Positions 25,258 to 34,186 of a DNA stretch of 64,000 nucleotides are shown here, piece by piece (position 1 is the first letter of the stretch; every line of letters starts with the position of its first letter). The stretch comes from JARIHC01 sp035546975 (GTDB lineage: Bacteria; Patescibacteriota; Saccharimonadia; Saccharimonadales; UBA4665): positions 124,001-188,000 of the forward strand of contig DASZVS010000014.1 of the NCBI GenBank assembly GCA_035546975.1, read 5' to 3'. Position numbers and translations under genes: made by a program. The notes beneath the pieces are model-generated. The model saw only the letters and a program-made list of their open reading frames with translations, had not been told where the DNA came from and did no database searches.

Positions 25258-27738
25258 TTATTCGGTAACGGTAGCATAGGTAAGCTCGCTATTTTTGCTT
25301 GCTACCTGAATGATATCACCTTTTGTGTATTTTTCGTCTAACAAATCAAGGGCCAAATGGTCTTCGATCGTATCCTGGATGAGGCGGCGCAATGGCCGGA
25401 CGCCATTCTTCGCATCGTAACCCTGCTCGAGCAAGTATTGCTTGGCGCTCGTACCCAGCTGTACGCTAATTCCTTTGCGCTGCAGGCGCTCCTTCAGTTC
25501 ATTGATCTGCAAATCGATGATCTTGTATATATCTTTCTTGGTCAAGGCGTGAAAGACGATAGTTTTATCTATGCGGTTCAAGAGTTCCGGCCGAAGCAAT
25601 TTCTTCAACTCGTCGTGAACCCGGTCTTTGTTGGCCTCATGCATAGCTTCGAGATCTTTGAGCTCATCGGCCTTGGTTGCACGGAAACCGAAACTGGCTT
25701 CTTTTTGCAATTTATCCGCGCCAACGTTCGAAGTCATGATGACAATCGTATTGGTAAAGTCTATGCGGCGGCCTTTGGCGTCAGTGATATAGCCGTCTTC
25801 CAGCATTTGCAGGAGCATGTTAAATACATCCGGGTGGGCCTTTTCGATTTCGTCAAAGAGGACTAGGCTGTAAGGCTGGCGGCGAATTTTATCCGTCAAC
25901 TGGCCACCTTCGTCATAGCCGACATATCCGGCCGGAGCGCCCACTAGGCGGGAAACATTGTGATGTTCGCCGAATTCCGACATATCTATCTTAACGAGGG
26001 CATTCTCGCTGCCAAAGAATTCACGCGCTAATACGCGGGCCAACTCGGTCTTGCCTACACCGGTAGGGCCAAGGAAAATGAATGACCCGATGGGGCGCTT
26101 CTCGGTACCGACGCCGCTGCGGTTACGCCTGATAGCGCGGGCCACGGCACTCACTGCTTCTTTCTGGCCGATGATATATTTGCTCAGTTCCTTTTCAAGG
26201 TTCAAGAGATACTTTGCTTCGCTGCGGATAACGTTCTTCACCGGCACACCGGTCATGCGCGAAACAACATCGGCTACATCTTCGCTGGTTACCGTAAGCT
26301 GTTTGGTATGCTTGCCGTTGGCACGTTCAGCCGCAAGCTTTTCATTAATCTGCGAGGCACGGGTCTTAGCACGGGCAGCGCGCTCGTAGTCCTCGGCGTC
26401 CACTGCTTCTTCGATTTGCGTATTAACCAGTTTGAGCTCTTTCTGCAGCTTCCGGACTTCCGGGCTAGTCTTGCCTTTATCTACTCGCAAATGCGCCGCA
26501 GTTTCGTCAATCAAATCAATAGCTTTGTCCGGCATATAGCGGTCATTTATGTATCGTCTGGCAAGATTAACGGCGTCCTCCAGAACTTCGTCGCTCAGTT
26601 TAACGCCGTGGAACTGCTCGTAGTGGCCGCGCAAGCCTTTCAGAATAGCGAGCGTTTCGCCAGGCGTCGTTTCAGGGACCTGGATAGGCTGGAAGCGGCG
26701 CTCCAGGGCGGCGTCTTTTTCGATATGCTTGGTGTACTCTACCGTAGTAGTAGCCCCGATAACTTGGATTTTGCCGCGGGCCAGTGCCGGCTTCAAGATA
26801 TTACCGGCATCCATAGCGCCCTCAGCGGCGCCGGCGCCTACAATCAGATGCAACTCATCGATGAAGACTATAGTCTGGTTGTCTTTCTCCAGTTCTGCCA
26901 TAACCTTTTTCAGGCGCTCTTCAAATTCGCCCCGGTACTTTGTGCCGGCAATCATACCGGCTAAGTCCAACATAACGATCCTTTTATCGATCAAACTATC
27001 AGGCACATCCTCGGCAATAATACGCTGGGCCAGGCCTTCTACAATAGCGGTTTTACCAACGCCAGGCTCGCCTATTAATACGGGGTTATTCTTTGTCCGC
27101 CGGTTCAAGATGGTAATAACGCGGCGTATCTGGTTATCCCGGCCTACCACCGGGTCAAGCTTGCCCTCACGGGCTTGTGCCGTCAGATCTGTACCGAAGA
27201 AATCAAGAGCTGTCTTTTTAGCCTTCTTGCCGCTGCGACGGCTGCGGGCCGTTCCGGTATCATTTTCTTCGTATTGTTGCCGGTTGAAGAATTGCTCGAG
27301 CTCATTCATAAGCGTTTCGACATCAATATTCATATCGCGAAGCAAAATCGTAGCCCGGGCGTTTTTCTGGCTGAGAATGCTATAAAGGATATGCTCCGTA
27401 CCGCAATACTCTTGCGAGTAATCCTGGGCTACGTCATATGCCATCTTGAGTGTTAGCTTGGCAGTTTCGCTTAAACCTTTGGCGCCAACATTTATAACGA
27501 GCGTCTTGGGCGTCATATTGAGCGCCATGCGCGCCCGATCAAGCGTAACGCCAGCGCCCTCAAGCACTTTAGCGCCCATGCTGCCATCTTGCGCCAACAC
27601 GCCAAGCAAAAGATGCTCGGTGCCAACGTAAGCACTGCCAAAATTACGAGCAATAGCGTCTGCATGCTTCAAGCTCTGCAGGGCATTGTTCGTTAAATGA
27701 TTTAAAAATTCTTGGAAGTCGGGAGAATTCGGCATCAT
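25258..27738 (-). CDS. clpC: ATP-dependent Clp protease ATPase subunit ClpC
   Basis: AAA+ unfoldase that feeds ClpP, 826 aa. Domains: double Clp-N repeat (about 1-145), AAA+ 1 with Walker A GEPGVGKT (about 222), an M-domain with a UVR-type helix (about 420-450, EDYERAARAKTRA), AAA+ 2 with Walker A GPTGVGKT (about 560), and a Clp D2-small domain. FGF in the EASFGFRA loop is the ClpP-docking tripeptide. Start is ATG 27738 or the adjacent ATG 27735; AAGGTGG lies about 10 nt upstream. The leader is about 155 nt, unlike most genes here. The promoter is overlapped by CIRCE. Confidence 0.97.
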   Translation of the reverse strand: MMPNSPDFQEFLNHLTNNALQSLKHADAIARNFGSAYVGTEHLLLGVLAQDGSMGAKVLEGAGVTLDRARMALNMTPKTLVINVGAKGLSETAKLTLKMAYDVAQDYSQEYCGTEHILYSILSQKNARATILLRDMNIDVETLMNELEQFFNRQQYEENDTGTARSRRSGKKAKKTALDFFGTDLTAQAREGKLDPVVGRDNQIRRVITILNRRTKNNPVLIGEPGVGKTAIVEGLAQRIIAEDVPDSLIDKRIVMLDLAGMIAGTKYRGEFEERLKKVMAELEKDNQTIVFIDELHLIVGAGAAEGAMDAGNILKPALARGKIQVIGATTTVEYTKHIEKDAALERRFQPIQVPETTPGETLAILKGLRGHYEQFHGVKLSDEVLEDAVNLARRYINDRYMPDKAIDLIDETAAHLRVDKGKTSPEVRKLQKELKLVNTQIEEAVDAEDYERAARAKTRASQINEKLAAERANGKHTKQLTVTSEDVADVVSRMTGVPVKNVIRSEAKYLLNLEKELSKYIIGQKEAVSAVARAIRRNRSGVGTEKRPIGSFIFLGPTGVGKTELARVLAREFFGSENALVKIDMSEFGEHHNVSRLVGAPAGYVGYDEGGQLTDKIRRQPYSLVLFDEIEKAHPDVFNMLLQMLEDGYITDAKGRRIDFTNTIVIMTSNVGADKLQKEASFGFRATKADELKDLEAMHEANKDRVHDELKKLLRPELLNRIDKTIVFHALTKKDIYKIIDLQINELKERLQRKGISVQLGTSAKQYLLEQGYDAKNGVRPLRRLIQDTIEDHLALDLLDEKYTKGDIIQVASKNSELTYATVTE

Positions 27739-27899
27739 ATTTTTTGTACCACCTTTCCTTTATGTGTCATGCCTTAAGCCTAATCGAGACGGCTGAGGTG
27801 CTGCTGTAAAGGGGTCGCTTGTTGATAAATCTGGATGCCCCGCTGCCTGGTGGCCTGACATTTGGCTTGTTTCTATGCTCTTAAAACTTGCCTACATCC
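27739..27899 (-). promoter_or_regulatory. clpC 5' leader with possible 33-codon upstream ORF
   Basis: Transcript leader from the CIRCE promoter to clpC. It holds an ATG-initiated 33-codon ORF (27861-27760, starting MSGHQAAGHP, stop TAA) with no ribosome-binding site. An ORF of this length could arise by chance. No terminator hairpin or known riboswitch is evident. Confidence 0.35.
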
Positions 27900-27936
27900 A
27901 TTGTAGCACTTAGCACTCTCACGTCAAGAGTGCTAA
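27900..27936 (-). promoter_or_regulatory. CIRCE operator and clpC promoter
   Basis: Perfect CIRCE: TTAGCACTC (27910-27918), 9-nt spacer, GAGTGCTAA (27928-27936). On the minus strand TTGACG (27927-27922, in the CIRCE spacer), 16 nt, TACAAT (27905-27900). The layout is nearly identical to that at clpP, so HrcA should repress both. This indicates coordinated heat-shock control of ClpC and ClpP. Confidence 0.93.
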
Positions 27937-28126
27937 TTCAGCCTGTTGTTTGGGTTGGTTGGCAGGGCTGGATTGCCATTTATCTCCAAGACTCCGAGCA
28001 AGCCGTAGTCGTCGCTACGGCGCAGCTGGATTGAAGGAGAAAATGGCGAGAAAGCCCGTCGCCAGACAGTCCAAGCAATGGGTTGCACGTAGTATTCTTG
28101 GCGTGAGTCAAGAGTGCTAATTCAGC
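27923..28126. repeat. 20-bp direct repeat (CIRCE half) flanking a 164-bp structured segment
   Basis: GTCAAGAGTGCTAATTCAGC occurs at 27923-27942 (right half of the clpC CIRCE) and again at 28107-28126 (containing the stop codon of the surface-protein gene). Between them is a non-coding segment with an imperfect inverted repeat, GCCATTTATCTCC (27975-27987) and GGAGAAAATGGC (28036-28047), 12 bp with a one-base bulge. It encloses a 7-bp hairpin GCCGTAG/CTACGGC (28002-28008, 28015-28021). A short direct repeat GCTGGATTG is at 27967 and 28025. A separate hairpin GGCGA/TCGCC (near 28045-28063) could end the surface-gene transcript. Confidence 0.75.
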
Positions 28127-31100
28127 TCTTGTCTTCGGGGTTTTTCGTCTCAGGCGAATAGACCGTACCGGGGCTTGCAGGATGATGGCCCGGAGCTTCG
28201 GACGGGGCTGACTGCTGCTCGGAAGAGACAATGCGTGACGGCTCAACGGGACGCACGGTAGCAAGGCGGCTATTCCACGGCCGATAGATCAGCAGAGCGC
28301 CGCCCAGCAATGCCAGAACTGGTATGACAAGCAAGAACGGGTTAACGGCGGCATGCGCCATCGACAGTTTAATATTTTGTAGATCATTACGGTGGGAGGA
28401 ATTTGCGTCTTTTACATGAATAGTGCGGGATGTAACTTGGCCGTTGTACTGGACTGAGACGTCGTGCTTGCCCACGGGCACGTTAGTGAAGTAAGCAATG
28501 CCTTGCTGGTTGGTCTGCACCGTTTGGTTGTACAACGTAACTTGGGCGTGATAAGCCGGTCTATGGTGCTTGTCGAAAACAGTAATGGCTACGCGCGGCC
28601 TAACCGGCTGCTGGTGACTGCCGCTGCCAGAGTTGCTTCCACCATTACTACCACTCCCCGAGCCGGCTCCGCCCTGGCTCGAGCCGCCGCCCGAAGAAGA
28701 GGAGGAAGAGCTCACATAAGCAGACAGCGTGCAAGTCTGCCAAAGCTGTCCGGTTTTCCAGCTTGCAGGTAAGTCTGCAAGGTTATTACTACTGGGCGAT
28801 TGCGAACAACTTCCAGAAGCGGCGTCGCGGAATTTAACTTTTCCGCCTGTGCCAAGTAAAGCAATCCAATACGTCGCACCCTTTGTAACGTTCGGTTTAG
28901 AGCTGAGCGTAATTGCATTCCATGCTGCAGGCTTAGGCGAATTAATGCTGCCGCTGGCCAATAAAGAACCTGGCTTACCGTTGCTGTCAGAGTAGAGCCC
29001 TGCCGTAACTGTGGTGGCGGCTGAACCGCTGTCCAGATAAAGGCTTATTGTACCGGCTTGGCCAGAGGCCACAGCGGTGTATTTAAATGCTTCCGGGCTG
29101 CCTGCTGCATCATTATCCTCTGCCGCCTGGACGCCATTAGTTCCGAGCAGCAAGTCGTTGCCGCCGCCATTATTACCCGAACCACCGCCTGAGGTGCTGG
29201 CCGCCGGCGTCGTTACGCTCACCGTTGCCGTCTTGTTACTGGCATTACCGGCCTTATCGACTGCACTGACTTGATAGGTATAGGTTGTTGACGGCTGGGC
29301 TGATGTGTCAGTGTATGCAGTGGCAGTTTGCGGAGATTGATTAAGCTGCTGGCCATTCCGATAAACGATATATCCGGCCAAGCCCGAGCCCCCCTTATCA
29401 GTTGAGTCGCCCCAACTAAGGTTGACTTGCGTGGAGCTATTGGCCGTGGCTTTCAGGCCGCCCGGTACTGTCGGAGCGGTTGTATCCTGCGGCGCCGGCG
29501 TCGTCGCGCTGGCAGCGGTTGATTGCGAAGATTTGTTGCCGGCACCATCGACGGCCTCTATCTTATAGCTGTACGTTGTATTTGCGCTAGCCGTGTCATC
29601 GCCGTATGTCGTGGTTGTAACCAGGCTTGAATTTATCTTGGTGCCATTTCGGTAAACGTTATAGCCTGCCAAACCCGAGCCGCCGGCATCCGTACTGGCA
29701 TTCCAGCTAAGGTTGACTTGCGTGGAGCTTGCCGCGGTCGCCGAGATACCCGAAGGAGTACTTGGCGGCGTCGTGTCAGGAGTGCCTGTGCCTCCCCCGT
29801 TTGAGCCAGCGCAGCCGTTAGTGCCGTCGATACAGACTGGCTGCAAGTTATCGTCCCAAACATTGCCGCTCCAAGTTGTAGCTTTGCTGAAATAATACTC
29901 TGATATGCCATAGTTGCCTGACTTAGGGTAATAACCGTTGGCATCGGCTCCGCCCTGACAGGTCGTATTGCCGCCATTCGAGTGATAGACCGGAGCTGTT
30001 AAGCAGCGTGCCAGATGATTATTGGTGATGCTCGTGCTACTGGAGCCCGCGCTTGTGCCATTGCCGCATGGATAGAACGTGAAGCCGCCGCCCGCTACCA
30101 GGCTATTTGATACGGTGACATGGTTGGAGCAAGTGCCGCCAGAGCCGCCATTGACGTTAGCGAAAACGACAGCCGTCTGCCCTACCGGGTTGAAGAATGT
30201 TGAGTGGTCCATATTCAATGTACTGTCACTCATATATATGTTTTCTACATGATCCGTAGAAATAGCTATCTTAGCGATACCGTACGTATTGGTTACCGTA
30301 GCATTACCGACATTATATAAGTTGGAGTCACAACCATGCAGATAGGAACCGCTGATCTGGACCGTGCCCGAGCTCGTATTACGGATGTCATGCTCACAGG
30401 TGATACCAGGCGCGGTCAGTAATTCAACGTTCTTGATGACCGTTCCGGTGACGCCTTCATTGATCCGGATTTCTGAATTACCGCAGGTGTTAGTGGCACC
30501 ACAGCTGCCCGAATTCAAGGTAACGCGCGTATTTTCGACCGTGACATTATTAGCATCAATCTCTATTGAGCCAGCCACATCCTTGGCATTTATGACCTGT
30601 CCTGCCGTTGAGGCCGTGATAGAGCCCGACGCGGTCAAAGCCGTGCCAGCCGGGACACCGGTGTTGGTAGGATCAGGATAGCCGCAGGCACTAGGCTTGG
30701 AGAAGCAATTCTTAGCTTGGGTACCACCGGTCGTACCACCGCTACCAGCGCTCGGCGTCGTCACGGATGCTGCCGCAGAATTGGCCGAGACGTTCCCGGC
30801 ACCGTCGACGGCCTGAATAATATAACTGTAACTCGTATTGGCAACGGCATTGGTATCTGTGTAGCTAGTGCCGGCTACCTGGGCTATAACTGTTCCGCCG
30901 CGTAGGACGTTGTACTTAGCCACACCGGTAGCATTCGTGCCGCTATCTGTGGAAGCGCTCCAACTGAGATTGACGGTCGTGGCATTGCTAGCCGTGGCTT
31001 TAACGTTCGTAGGCGCACTTGGCGGCGTAGTATCCGGGTTATTGACGGTAAAGGTCACCGAGCTTGAGGCCGTATTGCCAGCAGCATCGTAGGCTTTAGC

Positions 31101-33629
31101 GGTAATGCTGTGCGACCCATTACCCAACGTTTTACTATCGAATGAATAATTATACGGGCTGGCGGTATCCGTCATGGCTGGCGAGGAAGACTTGTCGACA
31201 TAAAACTCAACCTTGGAAACACCGACATTATCCGATGCGGAAGCAGTAGACGTGACAATCCCGGAAACTGTGCCACCGTTTGCAGGAGCAGTGATCGAGA
31301 CCGTGGGTTTGGTAGTGTCGGTACCAGAGCCGCCCGTACCACCGCCGGAGCCAGAGCTACAACTACCGCTACCATCTTGTGTCGGGCATATAGTTTGCGA
31401 GTTATTATCCCAGACATTACCTGACCAAGTCAGTTTGCCTGTATCCGTTGCTAAGCCGTAATGCCCGCCGTATGGCCAGTAGCCGTTGCTGTCAGCTCCG
31501 CCCTTACAGACGTAACCCCCGCCGGAATCCTGGCTCACAGAGCCCAGGCACCGGCCGACGCGATTATTGGTAATAGTAACTGGGGCGCTCACACCTTTAG
31601 AGTCGGGCTGCAACATCCAACCGCCGCCGGCGAGCAAGCTATTCGTAACAGATACCTGGTTTCCGGAACCGCATATGCCGTCACCGAATATCAGTGAGGT
31701 TTCATCGCTCGTATTGTATAGAGTTGAATGATTAACGGTAGCCGGCGTGCCGCAAAGATAGATATTTTCACTATGGGCGCCGCTATACTCTGCATCGACA
31801 ATCATATAAGAATCTTCTACGTCGACCGGGCCTTCCACATTATCCGGCGAGCCATGAACGTAGGAATTGACGATTTTAAAACCGGCATTACCATAATGAT
31901 TCCATATGCCGGATTCCGGAGCATTGGTCTTCGAACCGTTGCCATAGATTTCGGAATTTTCGATTGTGAAGTTAGTGGCACCCTGGTTAAGAACGATCGC
32001 CGTGGTTCCGCTACCACCGCTACTGGTGTGAACTTTGGAATCTTTGAGCGTGACGTTAGGGGCATTGACCACTAGTTCGCCGGTGATGTCTTTGTCTTGT
32101 ATGACCTGGCCATTAGTCGATGCCGTTATTGAACCGGAGGATGCAAGAGTGGTGCCTGCTGGAACACCGGTATTGGTAGCGTCGGGATAGCCGCAGGCAC
32201 TAGGCTTGGAGAAACAGTTGGAGGTCTGTGTGCCGCCAGTGGAACCGCCGCCGCTTGCGCTATTATTGACTGTGACCGTAACAGTGGAGGAAGTCGCCGT
32301 ATTGCCGGCCGCATCGCGGGCAACGGCGGTAAGCGTATGCGTGCCGTTAGTAGCTTGCGTAGTATCCCAGGTCGTGCTGTATGGGCTCGTAGTGTCCTCG
32401 CTGCCCAGGTTAGCGCCGTCAAGCTTGAATTGCACGCCGGCTACGCCCGTATCGTCATTAGCATTGGCGGATACGGTCACGCTTCCTGAGACGCTGGCGC
32501 TCTTAGCCGGTGCAGTAATTGAGACAGTAGGTGGGGTGGTATCTACCGGAGGACCGCTAGGGCTGCCATTGCTGCCGCAGCCAGCGCTGCCATCCGCGCA
32601 CACCGCTTGCAGGTTATTATCCCAAATATTGCCCGACCACGTCATACCCTTATCAAAGTAATACGCCGCGATGCCGTAACTGCCATCGCCCGGATAGTAA
32701 CCATTGGAGTCAGTACCGTTCTTACAGAGGTGGTGGCCTCCGGAAGCTGAATCAACTTCGGTTGAAAGACAGCGCGCAAGATGATTGCTAGTTATGCTTA
32801 TGCTGCTGGAGCCGGCGCTGCTGCCATTTCCGCAAGGATAGAAAGTATAGCCGCCGCCGGCGAGCAGGCTGTTAGTTACCGTAAGGTGGTTTGAACAAGT
32901 GCCTCCCTGGCCGCCGTTCACATTGCCGAAAATAACCGCTGTTTGATCGACGGGATTGTACAAAGTCGAGTGATTTACGGTTACTGTGCTGTCACTGAAA
33001 TAGATATTCTCGATATGATCATTTGATATATCTATTTTTGACAGGCCGTAATCATCGGTAAATGTGGTATTACCGACACTGTAAAGGTTAGAATCGCAGC
33101 CGTGCAGATAGGAGCCAATAACTTGGATAGTCGACCCGAGGTTGCGAATATCGTGTTCGCAGGTATCGCCGGTAGTGTTCCGCAGCTCAACGTTTTTAAT
33201 CACTATGCCGCTTAAACCCGGCTGGACTATGATTTCATAATTACCGCAGGCATTGGTCGGGCCGCAGGTAGTGTTTGATGTAACCCGTGTGTTTTGGACG
33301 GTTACATTATTGGCGGTGATATTAATTATGCCGGTGACATCTTTTCCATCGATAACCTGCCCGGCCGTTGAAGCCGTTATAGAGCCGGAAGCAGCAAGCG
33401 AAGTTCCGGCCGGAACGCCGGTATTGGTAGCATCAGGATAGCCGCAGGCACTAGGGATAGCAAAGCAATTTGAATTCTGGGTACTGGTGGCTGCAAAAGA
33501 GTTGAAAATAACATATGCGCCGGCCAAACCGACGACAATGGCAACGAGCAGTAAAGGCAGTTTCGGGATCCGGCGGCGCTGGCTGAATTTTTCAGGAACC
33601 TGGCCGATGACTGGATTATTTTTGTCCAT
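28122..33629 (-). CDS. Giant repetitive cell-surface protein (1835 aa, beta-helix + Ig/FN3)
   Basis: A short basic N-terminus and one transmembrane or uncleaved-signal helix (about residues 24-46) export the chain. Three ~300-residue modules begin with NCF-x2-PSACGYPD-x-TNTGVPAGT at about residues 54, 471 and 972; each has many Asn/Thr/Ser-rich turns and His/Asp pairs typical of right-handed parallel beta-helices (pectate-lyase-like) plus several Cys. They are separated by Ig-like (DTTPPTVSITAPA) and FN3-like domains (about 363-456, 770-960, 1275-1455). A beta-sandwich, a Ser/Gly linker, a carboxypeptidase-regulatory-like domain (about 1680-1750) and a C-terminal transmembrane helix with a cytoplasmic tail follow. 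Likely adhesin or glycan-binding fibre. Four bases downstream of the cupredoxin-like gene. Confidence 0.85.
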   Translation of the reverse strand: MDKNNPVIGQVPEKFSQRRRIPKLPLLLVAIVVGLAGAYVIFNSFAATSTQNSNCFAIPSACGYPDATNTGVPAGTSLAASGSITASTAGQVIDGKDVTGIINITANNVTVQNTRVTSNTTCGPTNACGNYEIIVQPGLSGIVIKNVELRNTTGDTCEHDIRNLGSTIQVIGSYLHGCDSNLYSVGNTTFTDDYGLSKIDISNDHIENIYFSDSTVTVNHSTLYNPVDQTAVIFGNVNGGQGGTCSNHLTVTNSLLAGGGYTFYPCGNGSSAGSSSISITSNHLARCLSTEVDSASGGHHLCKNGTDSNGYYPGDGSYGIAAYYFDKGMTWSGNIWDNNLQAVCADGSAGCGSNGSPSGPPVDTTPPTVSITAPAKSASVSGSVTVSANANDDTGVAGVQFKLDGANLGSEDTTSPYSTTWDTTQATNGTHTLTAVARDAAGNTATSSTVTVTVNNSASGGGSTGGTQTSNCFSKPSACGYPDATNTGVPAGTTLASSGSITASTNGQVIQDKDITGELVVNAPNVTLKDSKVHTSSGGSGTTAIVLNQGATNFTIENSEIYGNGSKTNAPESGIWNHYGNAGFKIVNSYVHGSPDNVEGPVDVEDSYMIVDAEYSGAHSENIYLCGTPATVNHSTLYNTSDETSLIFGDGICGSGNQVSVTNSLLAGGGWMLQPDSKGVSAPVTITNNRVGRCLGSVSQDSGGGYVCKGGADSNGYWPYGGHYGLATDTGKLTWSGNVWDNNSQTICPTQDGSGSCSSGSGGGTGGSGTDTTKPTVSITAPANGGTVSGIVTSTASASDNVGVSKVEFYVDKSSSPAMTDTASPYNYSFDSKTLGNGSHSITAKAYDAAGNTASSSVTFTVNNPDTTPPSAPTNVKATASNATTVNLSWSASTDSGTNATGVAKYNVLRGGTVIAQVAGTSYTDTNAVANTSYSYIIQAVDGAGNVSANSAAASVTTPSAGSGGTTGGTQAKNCFSKPSACGYPDPTNTGVPAGTALTASGSITASTAGQVINAKDVAGSIEIDANNVTVENTRVTLNSGSCGATNTCGNSEIRINEGVTGTVIKNVELLTAPGITCEHDIRNTSSGTVQISGSYLHGCDSNLYNVGNATVTNTYGIAKIAISTDHVENIYMSDSTLNMDHSTFFNPVGQTAVVFANVNGGSGGTCSNHVTVSNSLVAGGGFTFYPCGNGTSAGSSSTSITNNHLARCLTAPVYHSNGGNTTCQGGADANGYYPKSGNYGISEYYFSKATTWSGNVWDDNLQPVCIDGTNGCAGSNGGGTGTPDTTPPSTPSGISATAASSTQVNLSWNASTDAGGSGLAGYNVYRNGTKINSSLVTTTTYGDDTASANTTYSYKIEAVDGAGNKSSQSTAASATTPAPQDTTAPTVPGGLKATANSSTQVNLSWGDSTDKGGSGLAGYIVYRNGQQLNQSPQTATAYTDTSAQPSTTYTYQVSAVDKAGNASNKTATVSVTTPAASTSGGGSGNNGGGNDLLLGTNGVQAAEDNDAAGSPEAFKYTAVASGQAGTISLYLDSGSAATTVTAGLYSDSNGKPGSLLASGSINSPKPAAWNAITLSSKPNVTKGATYWIALLGTGGKVKFRDAASGSCSQSPSSNNLADLPASWKTGQLWQTCTLSAYVSSSSSSSGGGSSQGGAGSGSGSNGGSNSGSGSHQQPVRPRVAITVFDKHHRPAYHAQVTLYNQTVQTNQQGIAYFTNVPVGKHDVSVQYNGQVTSRTIHVKDANSSHRNDLQNIKLSMAHAAVNPFLLVIPVLALLGGALLIYRPWNSRLATVRPVEPSRIVSSEQQSAPSEAPGHHPASPGTVYSPETKNPEDKS
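29800..33473 (-). repeat. Three tandem beta-helix coding modules
   Basis: Module 1 about 33473-32560, module 2 about 32222-31340, module 3 about 30712-29800. Nucleotide similarity is high at the starts (the same run of codons for PSACGYPD near 33445, 32196 and 30676). Modules 1 and 3 resemble each other more than module 2 (shared TCEHDIRN, GSYLHGCDSNLY, GTCSNH). This fits duplication with later divergence or gene conversion. Confidence 0.8.
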
Positions 33630-33632
33630 GGC

Positions 33633-34049
33633 CTATTTCTTTACCACTAATGTTCCATTTATAGTCGGGTGCAGCTGGTCATGATACCCAAAACTGCCGC
33701 TTGCGCTAGCCACATAGGTATAATCTTGGGCATTATTTAAAATTTGTGACTTCAGGCTTGGCAAGTCAGTGCCTTTCGGAAACGGATTCGCCGTTATTTG
33801 ATGCAGCGTTTGGTCGTCATTAGTCCATACAACTTTTGTTCCGGCCTTGACAGCTAGAGTTGCCGGAACGAAGCCGTTTGGCGTGATCCGCACCGTAGCT
33901 ACCTGTGAAGATGTTTGTTTGCCGCTAATGTGCGATACCAGTACCGTAACCACGACAACCGCAACTACAAAAACTGCGAAACCGCCGGCCACTATTAATA
34001 CTCTTCGTAATGGGCTCTGTCTTTCTGTCGGGGTAAGTTTTTCTTCCAT
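33633..34049 (-). CDS. Membrane-anchored cupredoxin-like protein lacking Cys and Met ligands (138 aa)
   Basis: Transmembrane helix at about residues 16-40, then an extracellular cupredoxin-like beta-sandwich (VRITPNGFVPATLAVKAGTKVVWTNDD). One copper-ligand His position is kept (DDQTLHQITAN), and the C-terminal ligand loop is YHDQLHPTINGT, aligning with the canonical YHCxxHPxMxG: the Cys is Asp and the Met is Ile. Hence no type 1 (blue) copper site can form; two His remain. It may bind metal differently or be structural. Likely cotranscribed with the giant surface protein 4 nt downstream, so it may decorate the same surface. Promoter: TTGCTT, 17 nt, TATGAT upstream. Confidence 0.82.
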   Translation of the reverse strand: MEEKLTPTERQSPLRRVLIVAGGFAVFVVAVVVVTVLVSHISGKQTSSQVATVRITPNGFVPATLAVKAGTKVVWTNDDQTLHQITANPFPKGTDLPSLKSQILNNAQDYTYVASASGSFGYHDQLHPTINGTLVVKK

Positions 34050-34142
34050 CTCTGTAGCGGCTGCCTCTTAAAGCCGTTCCACACTAATCAACCCCATCAT
34101 AGCTTTTTTATTTAGCGTAAGCAAGTTAATTCTTAGGCATGC

Positions 34143-34148
34143 TAAAAT
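34143..34148 (+). promoter_or_regulatory. Extended -10 of the 34187 gene
   Basis: TGCTAAAAT (34140-34148), an extended -10 form, about 38 nt before the start codon. No matching -35 hexamer was found. Confidence 0.45.
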
Positions 34149-34186
34149 AGGGGGCAGAAAACCCATGTAACAAAAACGGCATAACC

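Noticed and set aside
27760..27861. 33-codon upstream ORF in the clpC leader as a regulatory peptide
   Set aside because: No ribosome-binding site, no special codon run and no terminator; such a length is expected by chance fairly often.
27980..28264. 94-codon minus-strand frame over the end of the surface gene
   Set aside because: It overlaps the surface gene in another frame and runs into the structured intergenic repeat; no start signals and an atypical composition.
28122..33629. Repeats in the surface gene as a CRISPR array or mobile element
   Set aside because: Repeats are ~900 nt, in frame and encode protein modules; no short regular repeats with unique spacers, cas genes or transposase are seen.
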